From the NCBI GenBank assembly GCA_963738625.1, contig CAVTXH010000020.1, positions 682,001 through 746,000 of the forward strand: 64,000 nucleotides of DNA, given 5' to 3'. Numbering within the stretch: position 1 is the stretch's first letter; the number at the start of each line of letters is the position of its first letter. This DNA is from UBA7672 sp963738625. Its GTDB lineage: Bacteria; Pseudomonadota; Alphaproteobacteria; Caulobacterales; Hyphomonadaceae. The notes beneath the pieces were generated by a model. The model searched no databases and was not told where the DNA came from. It worked only from the letters and a program-made list of their open reading frames with translations. Positions 44,223-51,198 of the stretch are shown here, one piece after another. Both the position numbers and the translations under genes were made by a program.

Positions 44223-44657
44223 TCAGACGTATTTCAGCCAGGCCTGCACGATTGCTTTGAAGCCGCCAGTGGTGCCCTTGAGCGCCTTGCCGCTGCCGAG
44301 CGTAACCAGGCAACGGTCCTTCGCGAGCCATTTGATCAGGCCATTTGGATCGGGAATTTTCATCTCCGGATTGTCCTTTGCCTTGGCCCCGGTGTGGAAG
44401 ACAAGCTGCAACGTGTCGCGCGAGCGCAGGTTGATAGTGGCGAACCAGTCGGCCTTGCGGAAGCTCACCGAATTCCACTTTACGCCTTCGGTGATCGCCG
44501 GGTTTGCGCCGAGCACGAGCTTCCGAACCGATTCGATATCCGCCTTCAGTGGATGATCGAGGTCGCGCATGAAAGCGCCGACCGCGTCATTGCTCGTCTT
44601 TGCGGGCTTCGCCTTTACTGACTTTGCCTTTAGAACCTGTTTCGGCTTGGTCGCCAT
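44223..44657 (-). CDS. DUF1801-domain protein
   Basis: A 144-residue protein. A Lys-rich N-terminus (KAKSVKAKPAKTS) precedes a DUF1801/YdhG-like fold: FMRDLDHPLKADIESVRKLV near 30, ITEGVKWNSVSFRK near 60 and LVFHTGAK near 85. It is the last gene of the ArsR-led run on this strand, and ends three bases from the convergent gltX stop. DUF1801 function is unknown; frataxin-like iron binding has been proposed for some relatives by fold. Confidence 0.88.
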   Translation of the reverse strand: MATKPKQVLKAKSVKAKPAKTSNDAVGAFMRDLDHPLKADIESVRKLVLGANPAITEGVKWNSVSFRKADWFATINLRSRDTLQLVFHTGAKAKDNPEMKIPDPNGLIKWLAKDRCLVTLGSGKALKGTTGGFKAIVQAWLKYV

Positions 44658-44658
44658 G

Positions 44659-45141
44659 TCAGCCTTGTTCCGCCAGCACTTCGTCGAGGCGTTGGTAGCC
44701 GGCCTCCATACCGTCGGTCATGCCTGTTGCTGAGGCGCCGTCGCGCGCATCCTTCGACGCATAGAGCACGGTGAGGGTCAGCGTAGTCTTTCCAGATTTT
44801 TCGATGAAAACCTGGCTGACTTCTGTTTCGCCGCCAGTCCAGTCATCGTCGAACCTCTCGCGGGCGCCGATGTGTTCGGGCTTCGTCACTGCCGTGAAGA
44901 CGCCGCCCATGCCCATCTTCTTGTTGCGGCCCTTGTCTTCCCATTCGTAGCGGTACTTACCGCCGACGCGCAGGTCGATCTTGCACACCGGCATCTCCCA
45001 GCCCGGCGGGCCGAGCAGCCAGCGGCGGACGAGTTCCGGCTTGGTGTGCGCGTCCCAGACGAGATTGCGCGGGGCGTCGAACGCACGCGTGATGCGGATC
45101 TCGCGGTCGGACGGCAGGGTGATCTCAAGCTTGTTGGTCAT
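44659..45141 (-). CDS. SRPBCC (AHSA1-like) domain protein, copy 1
   Basis: A 160-residue START-like hydrophobic-pocket protein: EIRITRAFDAPRNLVWDAHT near 13, RRWLLGPPGWEMPVCKIDLR near 40, and the C-terminal helix MTDGMEAGYQRLDEVLAE. It is closely similar to the next upstream gene. AHSA1-like proteins bind small hydrophobic ligands; their genes often sit beside ArsR regulators. The function is otherwise unknown. Confidence 0.92.
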   Translation of the reverse strand: MTNKLEITLPSDREIRITRAFDAPRNLVWDAHTKPELVRRWLLGPPGWEMPVCKIDLRVGGKYRYEWEDKGRNKKMGMGGVFTAVTKPEHIGARERFDDDWTGGETEVSQVFIEKSGKTTLTLTVLYASKDARDGASATGMTDGMEAGYQRLDEVLAEQG

Positions 45142-45144
45142 CGC

Positions 45145-45660
45145 TCAGCCCCCGTGCTCGTCTGCGACCAGCGCGTCGAGACGCCCGTAGCTGACCTCCA
45201 TTCCGTCGGTCATGCCGGTGGAGAGGGCCGCATCGCGCGCTTCCTTCGAGGCGTACCCTATCAACGTGACCAGCGTGGTGACGCCGTTCTTCTCGGTGAA
45301 GGTGGTGCGGTTGACCGTCGGATTGCTCGCATCCATCGCTCCGCCCATCGTCCCAGGATCGAAGTGCTCGGCCTGGACCATCCGGGCCGGCGCCTCAACT
45401 TCGCGGAACTCGCCAAAGAAGCCGAACTCCTGGTTGTTCTCGTCATGCCGCCAGCGCCAACGATACTTGCCGCCCGGTCGCACATCCATCTCGCACACCG
45501 GCATCTCCCAGCCCGGATAGCCGCCGATCCAGCGCCTGAACAGCTTCGGATCCGTGTGCGCCTGCCACACCAGCGTGCGCGGGGCGTGGAAGCTGCGGGT
45601 CACGCGAACCTCCGTGTCGCTCGGCAGCGAGACTTCGGCTTTGAATTTCTCTTTCGCCAT
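45145..45660 (-). CDS. SRPBCC (AHSA1-like) domain protein, copy 2
   Basis: A 171-residue paralogue of the following gene, starting KAEVSLPSDTEVRVTRSFHA. Both share PGWEMPVC, GKYRW/YEW and MTDGMEVSYGRLD/MTDGMEAGYQRLD. Tandem duplication is clear. It lies three bases from its partner, so the two are co-translated. Confidence 0.92.
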   Translation of the reverse strand: MAKEKFKAEVSLPSDTEVRVTRSFHAPRTLVWQAHTDPKLFRRWIGGYPGWEMPVCEMDVRPGGKYRWRWRHDENNQEFGFFGEFREVEAPARMVQAEHFDPGTMGGAMDASNPTVNRTTFTEKNGVTTLVTLIGYASKEARDAALSTGMTDGMEVSYGRLDALVADEHGG

Positions 45661-45705
45661 CTCGGCGGTTCCTTTCTGTCTTTTCTGTCTGGGGTTCGGG
45701 GAGGC

Positions 45706-46152
45706 TTAGCCGTTGAAAGCTTTTTCCAGGTCGGCGACGATGATCTTCTTCATCTTCAGCATCGCCTGCAGGGCGCGGTTCGCCTTTTCGCGATCCGCAT
45801 CGCCGAGATAGCGGCCCAGCGCATCGGGGATGATCTGCCAGGAGACGCCCCACTTGTCCTGAAGCCAGCCGCAATTGTCCTCGCGCCCACCGCCGGCCAG
45901 GAACTTGTTCCAGTAGAGGTCCACCTCCGCCTGGTCCTTGCACTTCACGAACAGAGAGATGCCCTGCGTGAATTTGAAGTGCGGACCGCCGTTGAACATC
46001 AGGATCTCGACCCCGTTCGCCACGATGGTGGCCGACATCGGGTTGGCCGACTTGATCTCCGAGTTCGGGAACACCGAGACGTAGAACTTCGCTGCCTCTT
46101 CGACAGGTCCGTCGAACATCAGGAAAGGCGATATCTTCTGCACGGATGCCAT
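45706..46152 (-). CDS. PhnB-like VOC protein (3-demethylubiquinone-9-methyltransferase-like fold)
   Basis: A 148-residue VOC-type protein opening SVQKISPFLMFDGPVEEAA. The segments FYVSVFPNSEI near 25, FNGGPHFKFTQGISLFVKC near 55 and GWLQDKWGVSWQIIP near 95 are characteristic of the PhnB-like family. Despite the database name of the fold, no methyltransferase motif is present. It lies ten bases downstream of arsR-type gene in the same run. Confidence 0.9.
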   Translation of the reverse strand: MASVQKISPFLMFDGPVEEAAKFYVSVFPNSEIKSANPMSATIVANGVEILMFNGGPHFKFTQGISLFVKCKDQAEVDLYWNKFLAGGGREDNCGWLQDKWGVSWQIIPDALGRYLGDADREKANRALQAMLKMKKIIVADLEKAFNG

Positions 46153-46162
46153 CTGGTTTCTC

Positions 46163-46519
46163 CTAATGGCGTTTGCGGTTTGATTTTGGGGGCTTGGCCT
46201 GTAGCTGGCCGAGCAGTTCGTCGAGGGCCTCGTAACGGCGTTCCCAGAACTTCCGGTATTCCTCGATCCAGGCGTTCGCTTCCTGCAGCGGCGCGGCTTC
46301 GATGCGGCGCGGGCGGCGCTGGGCGTCCTTGCCGCGCGAGATGAGGCCGGCGTTCTCGAGGACCTTCAGGTGCTTGGAAATGGCGGGCTGGCTCATGTTA
46401 AAAGGGGAGGCAAGCTCCATCACCGAGGCGTCGCCCTGCGATAGCCGGGCGAGGATTGCCCTTCGGGTCGGGTCTGCCAGGGCGGCGAAAGTGGCGTCGA
46501 GGCGATCCGAAGCTGTCAT
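46163..46519 (-). CDS. ArsR-family transcriptional regulator
   Basis: A 118-residue winged-helix repressor. FAALADPTRRAILARLSQGD near 11 and the recognition helix MSQPAISKHLKVLENAGLI near 43 are typical. No cysteine pair for arsenic binding is present, so it is the non-metal ArsR type usually paired with SRPBCC/AHSA1 genes. It heads the run arsR-VOC-SRPBCC-SRPBCC-DUF1801 and probably represses it through the operator just upstream. Confidence 0.93.
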   Translation of the reverse strand: MTASDRLDATFAALADPTRRAILARLSQGDASVMELASPFNMSQPAISKHLKVLENAGLISRGKDAQRRPRRIEAAPLQEANAWIEEYRKFWERRYEALDELLGQLQAKPPKSNRKRH

Positions 46520-46528
46520 CTATAACTC

Positions 46529-46580
46529 CTCAGTTCCATAACCGAGTGGTGATATATAGCCGGCCAGTTCTGGACGTCAA
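46529..46580 (-). promoter_or_regulatory. Promoter and operator of the ArsR/SRPBCC operon
   Basis: On the minus strand a -35 TTGACG (46575-46580), a 16-base spacer and a -10 TATATA (46553-46558) are visible. Downstream lie two overlapping inverted repeats: ATCACC-ACTC-GGTTAT at 46538-46553 (one mismatch) and CTCGGTT-ATGG-AACTGAG at 46529-46546 (one mismatch). They cover the transcription start, a position expected for ArsR repression. Confidence 0.7.
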
Positions 46581-46676
46581 GCGGTTGGAAGAGAAGTTTT
46601 CTATCGATAGCTGTTTGGTTTGTGCGGAACTATGATGCGGGCTGAGATTTCATGGGTTTGAGAAAGGGGTGTCCAA

Positions 46677-46961
46677 ATGAGTGATGCGACCAGGAAAGCA
46701 GCAGAAGGCGTGCGTGAAGTAATCGATCGTCTCAGCGAAGACGTGGCCCACGTGTCGGGCAAGGCGCGCAAGGCGCTAGGCCAGAGCGCCCACAAGGCGT
46801 CTGAATTCGTTTCCGAATTCGCCGATGAAGCCGCTGACCGCAGCCGGAAAGCGGCGCGTTATGCCGTTCGCGAAGTACGCGAACATCCGGTAACGACACT
46901 GGCCGTCGGCGCCGCGGTTGGGGTGCTGGTCGCCGCGATCCTGATGCGCAAGCGTGACTAG
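46677..46961 (+). CDS. YqjD/ElaB/DUF883-like membrane-anchored protein
   Basis: A 94-residue protein: an amphipathic, charged helix over the first ~65 residues (VREVIDRLSEDVAHVSGKAR), then a membrane helix near 71-89 (VTTLAVGAAVGVLVAAILM) and a KRD end. This is the layout of the C-tail-anchored YqjD/ElaB group, which in E. coli binds ribosomes in stationary phase. AAAGGGG precedes the ATG. No partner gene lies next to it. Confidence 0.87.
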   Translation: MSDATRKAAEGVREVIDRLSEDVAHVSGKARKALGQSAHKASEFVSEFADEAADRSRKAARYAVREVREHPVTTLAVGAAVGVLVAAILMRKRD

Positions 46962-46970
46962 TATCTCGGG

Positions 46971-48602
46971 CTAGGCGGCGCTGCGCTCGACCATGCCGAG
47001 CGCAAGGGCTTCCGCAACCTTGATGCCGTCCACCGACGCCGAGAGAATGCCGCCCGCATAGCCTGCGCCTTCTCCCGCCGGGTAGAGGCCTTTAACATGG
47101 AGCGACTGGAAGTCCTGGCCGCGCGTCATTCGCACGGGTGAAGATGTACGCGTCTCCACGCCGGTCATCACCGCGTCCTCCATCGCATAGTTCGGGATCT
47201 GGCGGCCGAAGACCGGCAAAGCCTCGCGCATGGCGGCGACGGCGTAGTCGGGCAGGCAGAGCGAGAGGTCAGTCGGTGTGACGCCGGGCTTGTAAGAGGG
47301 GATCACGCTTTTCATTTCGGCGCTGGGGCGCGCTGCAAGGAAGTCGCCGACGAGCTGGCCGGGCGCGAACCAGGATGACCCGCCGGCCACGAAGGCTTTC
47401 TCTTCCCAGTGCCGCTGGAAGGCGATGCCGGCGAGGGGGTTGGTGCGGAAGTCTCCGGGGAAATCCTCGGGCGAGACGCCGACAACGATGCCGGAGTTGG
47501 CGTTGCGCTCCTTGCGCGAATACTGGCTCATGCCGTTGGTGACGAGCCGGCCGTCCTCGGACGCCGCCGCCACAACCGTTCCGCCCGGGCACATGCAGAA
47601 CGAATAGACCGAGCGGCCGTTCGACGCGTGGTAGGCGAGCTTGTAGTCGGCCGCGCCGAGGATCGGGTGCCCCGCGCACTGGCCGAAGCGCGCCTTGTCG
47701 ATGATCGACTGCGGATGCTCGATGCGCACGCCGATGGAGAAAGGCTTGGGCTCGAAATAAACGCCCTTCGCGTGCAGCATCTCGAACGTGTCGCGGGCGC
47801 TGTGGCCAAGCGCCATCACCACGCGGTCCGCCGCCAGCGTCTCGCCGTTCGACAGGCCCAGCGCAACGACGCTTTTCTCGCCGCGATGCTCCTCGGTGAT
47901 CAGGTCCGTCACCTGCGTCTCGAACCGGATCTCGCCCCCGAGGGCGACGATCTTGGCGCGCATGTGCTCAATCATCGAGACGAGGCGGAACGTGCCGATA
48001 TGGGGCTTGGAGACGTAGAGGATTTCTTCGGGCGCGCCCGCGGCCACGAACGCGGTCAGCACCTTCCTGCCCAGGTGGTTGGGATCCTTGATCTGGCTGT
48101 AGAGCTTGCCGTCGGAGAACGTGCCAGCCCCGCCTTCGCCGAACTGGGCGTTCGATGCCGGATTCAGGATACCCTTGCGCCAGAACCTGAACGTGTCGAC
48201 CGTCCGCTCCCGCACGACCTTTCCGCGCTCGAGGATGATCGGGTTGAAGCCCATCTCAGCGAGGATCAGTCCCGCGAACAGCCCGCAGGGGCCAAGGCCG
48301 ACCACGACCGGACGCGTCGCCCCCTCCGGCGCCTTGGCGACATAACGATAGGCCATGTCCGGCGTGCGGCCGATCTGCTTGTCTTTCGCGAGACGCTTGA
48401 GGACGCCAGCTTCGTCCTGAACGGCAGCGTCGATCGTGTAGATGAGGTGGATGGCCGACGTCTTGCGCGCATCAAAGGCGCGCTTGAACACCGTGAAAGA
48501 GACGAGGTTCTGGTCGGAAACGGCGAGGCGCTTCAGGATAGCCTGACGCAGCTCCGGCTGGTCATGGTCGAGCGGCAGCTTGAGTTCATGGATGCGCAGC
48601 AT
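46971..48602 (-). CDS. FAD-dependent oxidoreductase of the COG2509 type
   Basis: A 543-residue flavoprotein. An N-terminal ~90-residue region (MLRIHELKLPLDHDQPELRQ) precedes the FAD loop VVVGLGPCGLFAGLIL near residue 97. The segments SNAQFGEGGAGTFSDGKLYS near 150 and CMCPGGTVVAAASEDG near 335 are characteristic of uncharacterised COG2509 dehydrogenases. A second GAGYAGGILSASVDG near 515 closes the FAD site. The ATG at 48602 is chosen because the domain starts there; two more Met codons lie upstream. The substrate is unknown. Confidence 0.9.
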   Translation of the reverse strand: MLRIHELKLPLDHDQPELRQAILKRLAVSDQNLVSFTVFKRAFDARKTSAIHLIYTIDAAVQDEAGVLKRLAKDKQIGRTPDMAYRYVAKAPEGATRPVVVGLGPCGLFAGLILAEMGFNPIILERGKVVRERTVDTFRFWRKGILNPASNAQFGEGGAGTFSDGKLYSQIKDPNHLGRKVLTAFVAAGAPEEILYVSKPHIGTFRLVSMIEHMRAKIVALGGEIRFETQVTDLITEEHRGEKSVVALGLSNGETLAADRVVMALGHSARDTFEMLHAKGVYFEPKPFSIGVRIEHPQSIIDKARFGQCAGHPILGAADYKLAYHASNGRSVYSFCMCPGGTVVAAASEDGRLVTNGMSQYSRKERNANSGIVVGVSPEDFPGDFRTNPLAGIAFQRHWEEKAFVAGGSSWFAPGQLVGDFLAARPSAEMKSVIPSYKPGVTPTDLSLCLPDYAVAAMREALPVFGRQIPNYAMEDAVMTGVETRTSSPVRMTRGQDFQSLHVKGLYPAGEGAGYAGGILSASVDGIKVAEALALGMVERSAA

Positions 48603-48706
48603 CTGCGTCGTCCTCATGGGGGCGGCACATCGCACGCCAGGCCATGGCCGGGCTCATAGCCCGAAAGAGGCAGGCCAGAAAGAGGTGGAGCTGCATGCGC
48701 CTGCTG

Positions 48707-49771
48707 CTACCCGGCCCGCGCCTTTAGCCAGTCGACAATCCGCGTGGCGTTGGATTGGTCAAATGGCCCCTGCCGGCCGTTGTACGCCGTTTTCAGGTCC
48801 GGATAGTTCTGCATCGTATGTCCCGCATTGGGCAGGACGACGAGCTGCGCCGCGCCCGGCGCGCTGGCGTTGACGTGCGCCACGATGCCTTCGCTGTCGC
48901 GCCGGCTCATGATCCAGTCATGCTCGCCCCACAGCACCAATGCTGGCGCGCGCGCATTCGACCATGCCTCTGTCAGGTTGAGCGCCTGCAGTTGCTGGTA
49001 GTAGGCGACAGGACGGCCATAGAGCGTCTTCGTATCCTCGCTGTCCCACGCGGAGCGCAGGGCTGGTTCAGCCTCGATGACAGCTTCAGGTGCGCGGCCC
49101 TTGATCAGAACATCGTGGTAGAGTGTTGCCGAACGCGAGACGAGCGAGGGAATTTCCGCCGGCGCCTTGCCGTCCAGCACATAGCGATTGCGCTCGATGT
49201 CGAGCATGTGCTCGTACCATGTGCGCGACCATCCGCCGACGGTGACGTAGCCAGAGACCGGCGATCCTTCCGCCACCAGCGGTGCATAGCCGCCGCCATT
49301 GCTGATACCGAGGATGAAGATGCGGTTCGGGTCTACGAAATCCATTGACTGCATTTTCCGGAATGCTGCGCGATAGGCGGCCAGTTCGGTGTTGAAGTCC
49401 GTCGCGGCGCAATCACCCTCACTGTCGCCGACGCCTGCCTTGTCCATGCGCACCAGCACAAAGCTGGGCGTCTGGGCAATGGCGCGGAAAACGAGGCCCG
49501 ACGGGTCGCGGGTGGTCGGCGGCGCCTCGATGGAGTCGCAGCTAAGCCAGCCAACGACGAATACGGTCGGGAACCGGCCCGCGCCGACCGGTCTGGTCAC
49601 GATAACCCGCATGTCGTTGCCCCTAGGATCGGGAACCGATGTGTAGGTCACTTCGACGCCGGGATAGGTTTCGTCGACCGCTCCAGCCCGGCGGGGCGGC
49701 TCCTGCGCCTCGGCGCGAACAATAGTAATCACATTCGCCGCAATAGCGGCGATCAGGGCAGTCAGGCGCAC
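48707..49771 (-). CDS. Secreted alpha/beta hydrolase
   Basis: A 354-residue hydrolase with a signal peptide (LTALIAAIAANVITIVRA, cleavage near AEAQ). The nucleophile elbow is FILGISNGGGYAPL near 155, where the Ser lies in GISNGG. The acid is likely in LWGEHDWIMSRRD near 277, and the His in NAGHTMQNYPD near 315. A GTG start has GAGGAG upstream. It follows the MerR gene by 17 bases on the same strand, so the regulator may control it. Confidence 0.88.
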   Translation of the reverse strand: MRLTALIAAIAANVITIVRAEAQEPPRRAGAVDETYPGVEVTYTSVPDPRGNDMRVIVTRPVGAGRFPTVFVVGWLSCDSIEAPPTTRDPSGLVFRAIAQTPSFVLVRMDKAGVGDSEGDCAATDFNTELAAYRAAFRKMQSMDFVDPNRIFILGISNGGGYAPLVAEGSPVSGYVTVGGWSRTWYEHMLDIERNRYVLDGKAPAEIPSLVSRSATLYHDVLIKGRAPEAVIEAEPALRSAWDSEDTKTLYGRPVAYYQQLQALNLTEAWSNARAPALVLWGEHDWIMSRRDSEGIVAHVNASAPGAAQLVVLPNAGHTMQNYPDLKTAYNGRQGPFDQSNATRIVDWLKARAG

Positions 49772-49788
49772 GGATATCTCCTCAGGTC

Positions 49789-50610
49789 CTATGCAATGGG
49801 CGCGATCAGTTCGGTGACGTAATCGGCGTCGTTGCGGGCCAGCACACGCTCGGGCAAGCGATAGCCGGACTGCGACGCGCCGAAACGCAAATAGACCTCG
49901 CGCAGCGGCCCTCCAATCGCGCCGCCATTAGCGTCGATCCAGCGCGCCAGCCGCGTGAACAGGTCAGGCGTCTGCCGGTAGGCGCCGGCATAGACGAGCG
50001 CGCCGGCCGTCGCCGCGCCCTCAACTTCGCGAGCCGCCTTGAGGTTGCCGCCGCGTTCGGTCAACGGCACGCAGATCTCGACATCCATCCGGTCAGCCTG
50101 CGCGGCGCCATCGTGGAATAACAGGAAGGGGCTCGCGTCCGCGCGCGCCTTCGCCCGCGCCGCCTCGCGTTCCAGCTTCTCGAAAAGTTCCTGAATATCA
50201 GCGCCGCCGGGCTCGACCATTGTCCGGACGGTGAGCGCCAACACCGGTTCGACCGGCTTCACCACTATGGCGGGCGTCGCTGCGCTTTCCAGCGTATTGC
50301 GGATGGCATCGAGGCGCGTCAGCCGCTCGCGGTCTGCTTCGATCGATGCGGCAAGCTGGCCGCGCCGCGCCGACAGCGCCTCTTCCAATTGGCTGGGGTC
50401 ATCGTTCAGTGCGCGTATGTCGGTGAGCGCAAAGCCCAGGTCCTTGAGCTGAAGGATTCGCGAAAGAATGATGAGCTGGTCGGGCGTGTAGAAGCGATAG
50501 CCGCTGGCGCGGTCCACTTCGGCGGGCCGCAGCAGGCCTTCCTCGTCATAATGGCGCAGCGCCTTGACGGTGACGCGTCCCAATCTGGCGAAATCGCCGA
50601 TCCGAAGCAT
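49789..50610 (-). CDS. MerR-family regulator with GyrI-like ligand domain
   Basis: A 273-residue protein. The MerR helix-turn-helix and wing (IGDFARLGRVTVKALRHYDE, GYRFYTPDQLIILSRILQLK) fill residues 1-70. A dimer coiled coil follows to about 115. The rest resembles a GyrI/SOUL-like multidrug-binding module. Such BmrR-like regulators bend promoters with long spacers on binding hydrophobic compounds. GGGAGGAG precedes the ATG. It is co-oriented with the secreted hydrolase. Confidence 0.9.
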   Translation of the reverse strand: MLRIGDFARLGRVTVKALRHYDEEGLLRPAEVDRASGYRFYTPDQLIILSRILQLKDLGFALTDIRALNDDPSQLEEALSARRGQLAASIEADRERLTRLDAIRNTLESAATPAIVVKPVEPVLALTVRTMVEPGGADIQELFEKLEREAARAKARADASPFLLFHDGAAQADRMDVEICVPLTERGGNLKAAREVEGAATAGALVYAGAYRQTPDLFTRLARWIDANGGAIGGPLREVYLRFGASQSGYRLPERVLARNDADYVTELIAPIA

Positions 50611-50669
50611 GCCGCTCCTCCCGCACCGAGCCTGCGGTCTCCTGCAGGGGGAGAATCAAGCGCGCTGTT

Positions 50670-51188
50670 TCAGGGCCTGCGTGGCTTCTGCTTGGGCGAG
50701 ACCGATTTGACGATCAGCCGTCCCTTCGCCTTAGGATCCGGCTTCCAGCCAGCGTGCAGGAGAGCGGCTGTGATCAAGGCGTCCACATCCTTGTTGGCGA
50801 ACGTCTCGGCGAGCGCCTTGGCATTCTCGATGCGGATCGAGCGCACGGTCGAACCCTTGCCCTGAAGCAGGCTCCTCGGATCCGGCAGCGCAGCCCCATG
50901 AAGGAAGAACAGAGTGATCCAGCGCGGATAAAGCGCGACCGAAAACGGCGTTGATCTTACCTTGTCAACATGGCTGAAACCGACCGCCAGCGCGTTGTAG
51001 TTGTCGTAGATCAGCTCGATCGCGCCGGGCAGGCGCTTGCGCATCATGGCGAACGCTTTGCGCCCCAGCGCGGCGACCTTGGGATCGTATTTGTCGAGAA
51101 AGCCGTCGAGCTGCGCCTGCGCCTCGTCGGGCTTGGAAGCAGAAACGCCCCGCTGAGCAGCGGCTCGACGGGGCGTCGCCTTCTTCAT
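50670..51188 (-). CDS. DUF1801/YdhG-like protein
   Basis: A 172-residue protein: a Lys/Arg-rich start (MKKATPRRAAAQRGVSASK), then AQLDGFLDKYDPKVAALGRK near 27, and a DUF1801-type core with AIELIYDNYNALAVGFS near 60 and WITLFFLHGAALPDP near 90. GAGG lies six bases upstream. It begins ten bases after the alcohol dehydrogenase stop on the same strand. A second DUF1801 protein is encoded at 44.2 kb. The function is unknown. Confidence 0.85.
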   Translation of the reverse strand: MKKATPRRAAAQRGVSASKPDEAQAQLDGFLDKYDPKVAALGRKAFAMMRKRLPGAIELIYDNYNALAVGFSHVDKVRSTPFSVALYPRWITLFFLHGAALPDPRSLLQGKGSTVRSIRIENAKALAETFANKDVDALITAALLHAGWKPDPKAKGRLIVKSVSPKQKPRRP

Positions 51189-51198
51189 GGCTGCCTCG

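Noticed and set aside
44872..46344. Plus-strand open frame of 490 codons
   Set aside because: It is opposite the SRPBCC/VOC/ArsR genes, which have clear domains and start sites.
46163..46519. Arsenic-responsive ArsR
   Set aside because: No Cys pair is present and no arsenic genes adjoin; the SRPBCC context fits another ligand.
47409..48659. Plus-strand open frame of 416 codons opposite the COG2509-type flavoprotein
   Set aside because: Antisense to a gene with clear FAD motifs; product lacks domains.
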